DNA of 24,433 nt, taken from the NCBI GenBank assembly GCA_036397095.1, contig DASWJQ010000105.1:1-24433 (forward strand), read 5' to 3'. Shown one piece after another: positions 9,439 through 15,876 of the stretch. Position 1 is the first letter of the stretch; every line of letters begins with the position of its first letter. The DNA is from DASWJQ01 sp036397095. Its GTDB lineage: Bacteria > Chloroflexota > Anaerolineae > Anaerolineales > E44-bin32. The notes beneath the pieces were generated by a model. The model was not told the DNA's origin. It ran no database searches and was given only the letters and a program-made list of their open reading frames with translations. The translations under genes and the position numbers were made by a program.

Positions 9439-9480
9439 TGGGGAGTGCGCATAGGCATTTGGGGAAGAGTGAGGGGTGTG

Positions 9481-9594
9481 ATAGGTGATAGGTGACAGGT
9501 GGACGGGGATAGGGGAGTTGGGATTGGGGATTAGGGACTGGGATGTGGTGCCCACAGGTGACCGCTGACCGCTGACGGCTGATCGCTGACTGCC
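9481..9594. repeat. Three adjacent heptamer repeat clusters
   Basis: Three different 7-base vocabularies lie in a row. Units ATAGGTG/ACAGGTG occur three times at 9481-9501. Units of the form GGGANNN (such as GGGATTA and GGGACTG) occur five times in exact 7-base phase at 9506-9540. Units such as GACCGCT and GACGGCT occur five times at 9560-9594. The period is exact while the words drift, which is not expected of coding DNA or of simple slippage of one unit. Confidence 0.8.
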
Positions 9595-9738
9595 TATTGC
9601 CCGGCGGTTGGTGCCCGGTGCCAAGCGCCTCGGCCGGATCCAACGCGAGAAAGACCGGTCCCATGCTGTAAGATTAGGGTGGCCGCGCATCGTTAGCCCA
9701 GTTGGGCGGGCCGCGCCTTTACGCCGGAGGGCGGGTAC

Positions 9739-10650
9739 GTGAACCCTGTTATCGAAGTCGCCACCAGTCGCCTGGGACCGCTTATTGGGGTCCTAATTGC
9801 CCGAGTCTTGCCGCGGGGTCTATCTGCCTGGCTGACCGACCGGCTGGCGGATTGGGCGGCGGCCAAACCCGAGAACCACGCCGTACGTGCCGTGCGGGCC
9901 AACCAGGCGGTGGTGCGCGATTGGTCTGAGCGCGATCCACGCTTGAACAATGTCGTGCTGCGGGTGTTCCGCAACGCCGCCCGCGGCTACCTCGCCTTCT
10001 TCCGCGGCATGGCCCGCGGCCGGGACGCGCTGGAAGCCACCTGTTCGGTGGAGCCGGCCCTGGTAGACGTTCTTAAGGAAGCCGAGGCGGCTGGACGCGG
10101 CGTGATGATGGTCGGTCCGCACATGGGCAACTTCGACATTGCCTTGCTGGCACTGCACCAGCACGGACTCAAGCCGATGCTGTTGAGCCTGCGCAATCCG
10201 CGCGGCTCAGTGCTCGTCGACAACGCCATTCGCCGCCATTACGGCATTGAGTTGACTCCGATCACACCGCAGTCCCTGCGCCAGGCGTTGAACCGGCTGC
10301 GCAGCGGTGGGCTGGTCCTGACGTTGGTCGACCGGCCCGACAGCAGCGGCGAATGGCTGACGTTCTTCGGCAGGTCGACGCGGCTGCCGACCGGCCACGC
10401 TCGCCTGGCGCAGGCAACCGGCGCACTGCTGCAGCTGGCCTACGCAGTGCAGGTGGGCGACGGCAGCTACCAAGTCAAGATGGGAGAGACGATCGACCCG
10501 CTGGCCCTGGAGGCCAATACGAAGTCTGACGCCGTCCGGCAGTTGGCGCAGGCCGTCGCTGAGGCGATGGAAGCGCCCATCCGGCGACGGCCGGAAGAGT
10601 GGCTGGTCTTCTTGCCGTTGTGGCCCGAATCGGCTGGCGTCGAGGGCTAG
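9739..10650 (+). CDS. Lysophospholipid acyltransferase family protein (LpxL/HtrB/PatA-like)
   Basis: 303 residues. The HX4D catalytic motif of the LPLAT/HtrB superfamily is present as HMGNFD (His128, Asp133) in the context MVGPHMGNFDIALLAL. The protein has the LpxL/PatA size and ends in a typical PLWP-type tail. These enzymes transfer an acyl chain from acyl-ACP or acyl-CoA to a glycolipid or lysolipid at the inner membrane. If the host lacks lipopolysaccharide, a PatA-like role on a glycolipid is more plausible (inference). The GTG at 9739 has GGAGG upstream at good spacing. The next gene starts 8 bases after the stop, so the two are probably co-transcribed. Confidence 0.85.
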   Translation: MNPVIEVATSRLGPLIGVLIARVLPRGLSAWLTDRLADWAAAKPENHAVRAVRANQAVVRDWSERDPRLNNVVLRVFRNAARGYLAFFRGMARGRDALEATCSVEPALVDVLKEAEAAGRGVMMVGPHMGNFDIALLALHQHGLKPMLLSLRNPRGSVLVDNAIRRHYGIELTPITPQSLRQALNRLRSGGLVLTLVDRPDSSGEWLTFFGRSTRLPTGHARLAQATGALLQLAYAVQVGDGSYQVKMGETIDPLALEANTKSDAVRQLAQAVAEAMEAPIRRRPEEWLVFLPLWPESAGVEG

Positions 10651-10658
10651 CCAAGCCG

Positions 10659-11540
10659 ATGCGACTGGGCCTGCAAATTCCCCGTTTCACGTGGCCGTCC
10701 GCACCCGATTCCATTCGCTCGACGCTCAGGCAGATTGCTGTTGCGGCCGAGGCGGCCGGTTTTGACAGCCTGTGGGTCATGGACCACTTCTTCCAGATCC
10801 CGGCCGTCGGGCGGCCGGCCGAGCCGATGCTGGAGGCTTACACGACCCTGGGCACCCTGGCCGGCATGACCGAACGGGTGCAGCTCGGAGCGCTGGTGAC
10901 CGGGGTCATCTACCGGCAGCCGGCTGTGTTGGTCAAAGAAGTGACATCGCTTGATGTGCTGTCCGGCGGGCGGGCCTATTTTGGTATTGGCGCAGCCTGG
11001 TTCGAGCGGGAATCCAAGGGCCTGGGGGTTGCGTTCCCTTCAACCGCCGAGCGTTTTGAGCGGTTGGAAGAGGCGCTACAAATCACGCACCAAATGTGGT
11101 CGGGTGAAGTGGGGCCTTACCATGGCCGGCACTTCCAGTTGGCGGAAACCTTGTGCCAACCGATGCCAATAAGCCGGCCGCATCCGCCGATCATGATCGG
11201 TGGGATGGGCGAGCGCAAGACCCTGCGGATGGTGGCCGAATACGGTGATGCCTGCAACCTGTTTGCCCGTCAGGGCGCCGAAGTTGTCCAGCATAAACTG
11301 GAGGTGCTGGCCGAGCATTGCCACAGGCTGGACCGGCCGTACGATCAGATCGAGAAGACCACGCTGGCCACCGCCGATCTGTCCGAGGGGAAGCTGACAC
11401 CCCAGGGTCTTCTCGATTGGTGCGGCCAACTGTCGGAGCTGGGCATCGACCACGCCATCTTCAACTTGCCCAATGTGCACGAGATCGAGCCGTTGGACCG
11501 GATCGGGGCGGAAGTCGTCCCGCACGTTCATCGGCTCTGA
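10659..11540 (+). CDS. LLM-class oxidoreductase, probably F420-dependent (Rv1855c-like family)
   Basis: 293 residues with the bacterial-luciferase TIM-barrel signature. The N-terminus MRLGLQIPRFTWP, then AAEAAGFDSLWVMDHFFQIP, VQLGALVTGVIYRQPAVLVK and GRAYFGIGAAWFERE match the F420-dependent family typified by mycobacterial Rv1855c (recognised from memory). It would reduce or oxidise an unknown substrate with coenzyme F420 or FMN in the cytosol. The ATG at 10659 begins exactly at the conserved N-terminus; an open upstream extension lies inside the acyltransferase gene and is rejected. A palindromic hairpin follows the stop. Confidence 0.9.
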   Translation: MRLGLQIPRFTWPSAPDSIRSTLRQIAVAAEAAGFDSLWVMDHFFQIPAVGRPAEPMLEAYTTLGTLAGMTERVQLGALVTGVIYRQPAVLVKEVTSLDVLSGGRAYFGIGAAWFERESKGLGVAFPSTAERFERLEEALQITHQMWSGEVGPYHGRHFQLAETLCQPMPISRPHPPIMIGGMGERKTLRMVAEYGDACNLFARQGAEVVQHKLEVLAEHCHRLDRPYDQIEKTTLATADLSEGKLTPQGLLDWCGQLSELGIDHAIFNLPNVHEIEPLDRIGAEVVPHVHRL

Positions 11541-11566
11541 AGGTCAGCCTGACGGCGAGCGATGGA

Positions 11567-11582
11567 CGCCAGGCGCCTGGCG
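11567..11582. terminator. Post-gene palindrome after the LLM oxidoreductase
   Basis: CGCCAGGCGCCTGGCG is a perfect 16-base palindrome 26 bases after the stop, followed by CCCAGCC. The hairpin at 13570-13591 has the same right half (AGGCGCC or GGCGCC, then CAGCC). It lacks a U-tract, so a Rho-independent terminator is not demonstrated. Confidence 0.45.
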
Positions 11583-11620
11583 CCCAGCCACCTTGAATGC
11601 CTGCGTCCTAGCCATGACCT

Positions 11621-11689
11621 GATGACCTCCGAGGTCCACACGCACGCGGTTCGGGATCGTGGCGCCCTGTGTGGACCTCGGAGGTCATC
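11621..11689. repeat. Perfect 21-bp inverted repeat, 27-base loop
   Basis: The arm 11621-11641 (GATGACCTCC...CCACAC) is the exact reverse complement of 11669-11689. Each arm contains the 13-base palindrome GACCTCCGAGGTC or its complement, so each arm can also fold alone. No transposase gene is inside or near. Exact conservation of 21 bp in a non-coding gap points to recent mobility or to a folded RNA/DNA function. Confidence 0.85.
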
Positions 11690-11696
11690 GCGGTTA

Positions 11697-11724
11697 GTAG
11701 GGGCGCATCGCCACGCGCTCCTAT
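11697..11724. repeat. Degraded GTAGGGGC-type palindrome
   Basis: It begins GTAGGGGCGCATCGCC and continues to GCGCTCCTAT, an imperfect palindrome with the same outer arms (GTAGGGGC / GC-CCTA) as the intact one at 13649-13676. Probably another copy of the same short palindromic family. Confidence 0.5.
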
Positions 11725-11744
11725 GAGTTGATTTGCGATGCACC

Positions 11745-11812
11745 GCGGTCTGCGGTCCGCTGTCCGCCGTCCTGCCTCTCCTTCGTCCATCGTCCACGGT
11801 CTACCGTCCCGC
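11745..11812. repeat. Two heptamer repeat clusters (reverse orientation)
   Basis: Four 7-base words at 11745-11772 (for example GCGGTCT, GCTGTCC) are reverse complements of the GACCGCN vocabulary. After a 12-base interruption, four more at 11785-11812 (for example GTCCATC, GTCCACG) are reverse complements of the GGACGAT vocabulary seen at 18138-18165. The two vocabularies stand side by side here and at 18138-18186. Confidence 0.75.
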
Positions 11813-11958
11813 CACCTAGATTCAAGCAAGATCGGCTCGATGCGAAGTGTGAGGCACTTGTAAGCACAGCGCGCACGGTTCTGGCTTAGCATGGTCCTCT
11901 GTGCAAGCCGGGCCGCCAGGCGCAACTGTCGGCCCGCGGCCAATTGAGGAGGATGGCG

Positions 11959-12255
11959 ATGACCGTCCACACCGGACCTCGGGGCAAGTACTTCACCGAG
12001 GTCATCCGCAAGTCTGCCGTGCGGGCCACCATTCGCACGGTTGGGGCTACGATCACCGGCACCGTTCACGTGCACCCCGACGAACGAACGCTGGACATGC
12101 TGAATGCCCTAGACGGCTTTTTGGCCGTGACCGACGCTCAGGTCGACGACGGCCAGCAGCCTTTTGAGGCCGCGTTCCTGGCGGTCAGTTCGGCCCATAT
12201 TGTGTGGGTCAAACCCGACGATGAGGGGGTTAGCGGACATGACCGACGCGACTGA
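11959..12255 (+). CDS. Small conserved-looking protein of unknown function, coupled to cpaF
   Basis: 98 residues, cytosolic, with no signal or membrane segment. It alternates polar and hydrophobic residues (RATIRTVGATITGTVHVHPDE, then FLAVTDAQV and FLAVSSAHIVWVKPD), which suggests a small beta-barrel or beta-sandwich. It reminds me of small proteins labelled DUF6812 in Anaerolineae, an unverified recollection. The ATG at 11959 is chosen because AGGAGG ends 6 bases upstream; the in-frame TTG and ATG at 11944 and 11953 lie within or against that site. Its end overlaps the start of the secretion ATPase gene by 17 bases, so translation is probably coupled and the two products may work together. 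Confidence 0.8.
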   Translation: MTVHTGPRGKYFTEVIRKSAVRATIRTVGATITGTVHVHPDERTLDMLNALDGFLAVTDAQVDDGQQPFEAAFLAVSSAHIVWVKPDDEGVSGHDRRD

Positions 12256-13558
12256 AAAGACCGCCGACGCCTCGGCGGCGGATCTAACCAAGCTTCGTCA
12301 GTGGCTGCTCCAGCGGGTCAGCCAAGGCCTCGAGGCCAATGGGGGCCAACCCAGCCCGGCCGACGTGCGCCAGCATCTGGCCAAGGCCTTCGAGGAAGCC
12401 GGGGCCGGCCTGTCGGACGGTCTGAAGCGCCAACTGGAGCGTGACATTGTCAACGAGCTGCTAGGCTACGGACCCATCCAGCAGCTGCTCGACGATCCAA
12501 CTGTCAGCGAGATCATGATCAACGGCTGCGACCGCGTCTTTATCGAGCGCCAAGGCCGCCTGGAACAAACGTCGATTCGATTCGCCAATGACGAGACCCT
12601 GATTCGCCTGATCGACCGCATCATCCTGCCGCTTGGCCGGCGCATCGACGGCGACAACCCGACGGTTGATGCCCGCTTACCCGACGGATCACGGGTCAAT
12701 GCCGTCATTCCGCCGGTTGCTCTGGATGGGCCCAGCCTGACGATCCGCAAGTTCGCCAAAGAACGGCTGATGGTTGAGAACCTGGTTTCGCTGGGCTCGA
12801 TCAACGAGCACATGGCGACTTTCTTGGAAGCCTGTGTCGTCAGCCGGCTCAACGTGGTGGTGTCCGGCGGGACCGGATCCGGGAAGACAACGCTGCTCAA
12901 TATCCTGTCAGAATTTATCCCCGAGGGCGAGCGGTTGGTCACCATCGAAGACTCGGCCGAACTGCAGCTTCATCATTCCAATATCGTGCGGTTGGAGACC
13001 AAGCCGGCCAACGTCGATGGAACCGGTGAGGTGCCGATCCGCCATCTGGTGCGCAATTCGCTGCGCATGCGTCCCGACCGGATCGTGGTCGGCGAAGTCC
13101 GGGGCGGCGAAGCGGTCGACATGCTGCAGGCGATGAACACGGGCCACGATGGCTCGCTGACCACGGTGCACGCCAATTCGCCGCGCGACGCCGCCTCACG
13201 GTTGGAAACGCTGTGCTTGATGTCCGGCATCGAGTTGCCCTTACGTGTTGTCCGAGAGCAGATCGCCTCGGCGGTCGACGTCATCATTCAGCAATCCCGG
13301 ATGCGGGACGGGAGCCGCAAGGTCACCAGCATCACGGAAGTGTTGGGGATGGAAGGTGACACGATCGTGATGAGCGAGCTGTTCCGTTTCGACGAAACAG
13401 GCATCGGCCAGGATGGCAAGGTGATCGGGGCCCACAAGGCAACCGGAATTCGGCCAATGTTCGGGCCGCGGCTTGAAGCGGCCGGGTTCAAGCTGGGCCC
13501 AGAAGTGTTCGGCGCCACCGAAATGAGCTACCGAACTGCGAACGGCGGCCGGCGGTAG
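12239..13558 (+). CDS. cpaF: CpaF/TadA-type secretion ATPase
   Basis: 439 residues, a type II/IV secretion-system ATPase of the CpaF (Tad pilus) group. An N-terminal domain (about 1-190) carries YGPIQQLLDDPTVSEIMING and the arginine-rich PDGSRVNAVIPP segment. The RecA-like core has Walker A GGTGSGKTT (210-218), an Asp box VTIEDSAEL, Walker B MRPDRIVVGEVRGGEAVDML and the His box TTVHANS. It is a hexameric cytosolic motor that powers pilus assembly or secretion at the membrane. The ATG at 12239 has a G-rich site upstream; an ATG at 12221 is also possible. No TadB/TadC, RcpA, prepilin or prepilin peptidase gene lies in the window, which is unusual for a Tad locus. Confidence 0.92.
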   Translation: MTDATEKTADASAADLTKLRQWLLQRVSQGLEANGGQPSPADVRQHLAKAFEEAGAGLSDGLKRQLERDIVNELLGYGPIQQLLDDPTVSEIMINGCDRVFIERQGRLEQTSIRFANDETLIRLIDRIILPLGRRIDGDNPTVDARLPDGSRVNAVIPPVALDGPSLTIRKFAKERLMVENLVSLGSINEHMATFLEACVVSRLNVVVSGGTGSGKTTLLNILSEFIPEGERLVTIEDSAELQLHHSNIVRLETKPANVDGTGEVPIRHLVRNSLRMRPDRIVVGEVRGGEAVDMLQAMNTGHDGSLTTVHANSPRDAASRLETLCLMSGIELPLRVVREQIASAVDVIIQQSRMRDGSRKVTSITEVLGMEGDTIVMSELFRFDETGIGQDGKVIGAHKATGIRPMFGPRLEAAGFKLGPEVFGATEMSYRTANGGRR

Positions 13559-13569
13559 AGAGGAAACAC

Positions 13570-13591
13570 GGGCGCCGAGCGTCAGGCGCCC
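13570..13591. terminator. Post-gene hairpin after cpaF
   Basis: GGGCGCC (13570-13576) pairs perfectly with GGCGCCC (13585-13591) across an 8-base loop, starting 12 bases after the stop. The flank CAGCCCC matches that of the palindrome after the LLM gene. No U-tract follows. Confidence 0.5.
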
Positions 13592-13648
13592 AGCCCCGGG
13601 CACCCAAACCCAAGGGGGGCTGCGGTTGGCCCCGCATCGGAATCAAGC

Positions 13649-13676
13649 GTAGGGGCACGAACTATCGTGCCCCTAC
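13649..13676. repeat. Intact GTAGGGGCACGA palindrome
   Basis: A perfect 12-bp stem (GTAGGGGCACGA with its reverse complement) has a 4-base loop ACTA. It lies isolated in a gap and shares its outer arms with the degraded copy at 11697-11724. It resembles REP-like short palindromes of other bacteria. Confidence 0.8.
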
Positions 13677-13874
13677 CCATTCTGTGGCCCGGCAGGGGTG
13701 GAGGGTACACGAGGGATACGGCAACACGGAGTGCAGTAAGTGGGTTTGATTGACTCCGGCCTTGCCCGAGGCCCTGCTAGCCTACGCCAGCCATGAGCTC
13801 CCCTCCCCCATGTCGCCCATGCCGACCTTCGTGTATTATCAGCCTGTTCCGCATGATGACAGTCTGGTGGCGCG

Positions 13875-14432
13875 ATGCAGCGTAAGCGACAAATCCGAGG
13901 CGTTGGCCTGGCGTTAATTGCCGTCGGCGTCGGCGCGCTTGGAATTGCGCTGGGGGTGGTTTTCTACCAGGTCAACCCCAATGCGTTTCCGACCGCGGTG
14001 CCACCGACGGCAACCTTTGGTCCGCCGCCGACACTTGCGCAGGTCAGCCAGTGGCTGGTCACCTTCGAGCACCGGTTTGAGGTGGCCCAGTATGCCGTCG
14101 GCAATCACCGCTACCGGCTTGAAGTTTCTTGCGGTCCCGCTGGCGGGTCCGCCGTCTATGATGGCGGGTTTGCCGTGACGGGCGCCGCCGAGCAGTACCG
14201 CAGCCGGGCCTACCTGCGCCCCAATGGTGTATGGACGGCCCCCCGTGGGGGGCAGGAGATCAGCAGCGTTCACCCCGATCAATCGCTGGGTGCGGCCGTC
14301 ACCTTGATCTATCCAACACTTGACGACGCCGAAGCCGCCCGCACCGCTTGTGTCGTCAGCGCCAGCCTCGACGGCAACCTGGCAGTGGCCATGGATCCAG
14401 CCATTCCCGTCGAATCCGATTCGGGGGGTTAA
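13875..14432 (+). CDS. Membrane-anchored extracytoplasmic protein, function unknown
   Basis: 185 residues. A basic N-terminus (MQRKRQIR) precedes one hydrophobic helix at about residues 9-31, then a short Pro/Thr linker (FPTAVPPTATFGPPPT), then a globular domain predicted outside the cell. Two cysteines in that domain (SCGP near residue 85 and TACVV near 159) could form a disulfide. I do not recognise the domain. It ends 2 bases before the Asp-box lipoprotein starts, so the two are probably one operon and may act together at the cell surface. Confidence 0.75.
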   Translation: MQRKRQIRGVGLALIAVGVGALGIALGVVFYQVNPNAFPTAVPPTATFGPPPTLAQVSQWLVTFEHRFEVAQYAVGNHRYRLEVSCGPAGGSAVYDGGFAVTGAAEQYRSRAYLRPNGVWTAPRGGQEISSVHPDQSLGAAVTLIYPTLDDAEAARTACVVSASLDGNLAVAMDPAIPVESDSGG

Positions 14433-14434
14433 GT

Positions 14435-15736
14435 ATGAGGGGTTGGCCGGCTGCACTCCTGCTGCCTCTGGTTCTGGCGGCCTGTTCACTCCCCGGCTTG
14501 GGGGCCGGCCAGACACCGACGGCCACGGCCACGCTCGTCCCGCCCACCATCCCGCCGACGCTGACGCCTCCGGCAACCGTAACCGCGGTACCAACCGGGC
14601 CCGGACCGCCGACTCAGCCTCCGCCGACGATGGGCCCGACGGTCGGGCTGCCGCCGCTGGCAGCCGGCGCTGAAGCTGTCGTTCTTGAGATCGTGATGAC
14701 TGATGCCAACCGCGGTTGGGCGATTGGAGGCGTGGCCGGCGACGATCTACGGCTGCTCCGCACCACGGATGGCGCCTCCAGCTGGCGCGACGTCTCACCG
14801 CCCATTCATCAGGATTGGGTTGACAGTGGCTACCGATCGGTCATGGCGCCGCTCTCCTCCGAAGAGGCGTGGTTCCTGCGCTACCGTCCGCTGCAGTCAC
14901 CCGAGCCAACCGGCGATGTGGCCGCGGTCTGGGTAACCAAGGACGGCGGCGGCAGTTGGCAATTGGGGGACCCAACCGCCGTGCTCTTCCTGGGCACGCA
15001 AGGCTCGCCTCCCTACCTGGTGGCCACCGAGAGTGGACAAGGTTGGTTGTTGGCGCGGGCCGGAGGGGCCGGGATGCACCAGTATCCGGTCTCGTTATTG
15101 CGGACGACAGATGGTGCGCAGCACTGGCAGGTACTGTCCGACCCATTCGACCTGGCGGCTGATGGCTTGATGAGCTGCTACAAGTCGGGGATGAGCTTTG
15201 CATCCAACGGCACGGGTTTACTGACCATTGAGAGCTGCCCGGTTACCGGCGCTGAGGTCCGGACCACCCGGGACGGCGGCCTCACCTGGGATGCTCAGCT
15301 CCTGCCGGAACCGGCGGATTCGCCCGGGATTTATGACGAAGGTGTGTGCGAGAGCCACTCACCGCTGGTCGCCGATGAAGGTCAGATGACGGCCGGGGTG
15401 ACCTGCCGCTTGTTCGAACCCGAGACCACCGAGGCCTACATCTACAGATCCGGCGATGGCGGGGCCAGCTGGCAGGCGGAGCCCTATCCAGGCGGCGACC
15501 TGCACCGGATTGACCTGCTTACGTTGTGGGCCACCACACGCCAGTTGTGGCGGTCGTTGGACGGCGGTCAGACCTGGGAGCAGCGCAAAGAAGTGTTCTG
15601 GGACGGACAGTTCAGTTTCGTCTCGGCCGAGCTCGGCTGGGCAGTTGCCCAGGAGGAAGATGAGCTGGCGCTGGTCAGGACCGACGACGGCGGCGAGACG
15701 TGGGCCATCGTCGAGCCGGTCATTCAAGCGGACTGA
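14435..15736 (+). CDS. Lipoprotein with seven Asp-box (BNR/Ycf48-like) repeats
   Basis: 433 residues. A signal peptide ends in the lipobox LAAC with lipidated Cys17, followed by a Pro/Thr linker (about 27-75). The rest carries seven Asp-box motifs of the form SxDGGxTW, at about residues 108-118, 167-176, 222-231, 276-286, 337-347, 372-382 and 414-424 (for example RSLDGGQTW, RTDDGGETW). GW-containing strands (GWAIGG, GWLLAR, GWAVAQ) alternate with them, as in Ycf48/sortilin-type propellers, so a seven-bladed beta-propeller is likely. The ATG at 14435 follows GGGGGG; upstream open sequence lies in the preceding gene. Such proteins bind protein or carbohydrate partners; no ligand can be named. 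Confidence 0.88.
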   Translation: MRGWPAALLLPLVLAACSLPGLGAGQTPTATATLVPPTIPPTLTPPATVTAVPTGPGPPTQPPPTMGPTVGLPPLAAGAEAVVLEIVMTDANRGWAIGGVAGDDLRLLRTTDGASSWRDVSPPIHQDWVDSGYRSVMAPLSSEEAWFLRYRPLQSPEPTGDVAAVWVTKDGGGSWQLGDPTAVLFLGTQGSPPYLVATESGQGWLLARAGGAGMHQYPVSLLRTTDGAQHWQVLSDPFDLAADGLMSCYKSGMSFASNGTGLLTIESCPVTGAEVRTTRDGGLTWDAQLLPEPADSPGIYDEGVCESHSPLVADEGQMTAGVTCRLFEPETTEAYIYRSGDGGASWQAEPYPGGDLHRIDLLTLWATTRQLWRSLDGGQTWEQRKEVFWDGQFSFVSAELGWAVAQEEDELALVRTDDGGETWAIVEPVIQAD

Positions 15737-15763
15737 CTGGTTCAGATAGCCCAATGACCCAAA

Positions 15764-15783
15764 GTGAAGTTGTCCAACTTCGC
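15764..15783. repeat. Short palindrome between convergent genes
   Basis: GAAGTTG (15766-15772) and CAACTTC (15775-15781) form an inverted repeat with a 2-base centre, extendable to 9 pairs including one G-T. It lies between the lipoprotein stop and the MFS stop. There is no U-tract; it may be a repeat or a weak bidirectional terminator. Confidence 0.5.
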
Positions 15784-15876
15784 AAGGACAGCACGCTCAT
15801 TGCCATTTGCCCCCAATCAAGTCTTGTTGTCTTTGTAACGTCTGCTCTTGTCCGGGTTCGTTGTGGATGCAAGCGG

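Larger units (their letters stand above)
9303..9738. other. Gene-free interval between divergent helicase and acyltransferase genes
   Basis: The left part holds the helicase leader and promoter. The middle (9481-9594) holds heptamer repeat clusters. The right part (about 9600-9738) shows no recognisable promoter for the acyltransferase, only its ribosome binding site GGAGG about 9 bases before 9739. No credible coding sequence is seen. Confidence 0.6.
11541..11958. other. Gene-free interval rich in palindromes and heptamer repeats
   Basis: This 418-base gap holds, in order, a post-gene palindrome (11567-11582), a perfect 21-bp inverted repeat (11621-11689), a degraded GTAGGGGC palindrome (11697-11724) and heptamer clusters (11745-11812). 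The last ~140 bases are plain and presumably hold the promoter of the next operon, which I could not locate. Confidence 0.7.
13559..13874. other. Gene-free interval between cpaF and the anchored-protein gene
   Basis: This 316-base gap contains a post-gene hairpin (13570-13591) and an intact GTAGGGGC palindrome (13649-13676). TATTAT near 13834 could be a -10 box for the downstream pair, but no acceptable -35 is seen. No coding sequence is credible. Confidence 0.55.

Noticed and set aside
13649..13676. The GTAGGGGC hairpin as an intrinsic terminator for cpaF
   Set aside because: It lies about 90 bases after the stop, has no U-tract on either strand and matches a dispersed palindrome at 11697-11724, so a repeat is the better reading.
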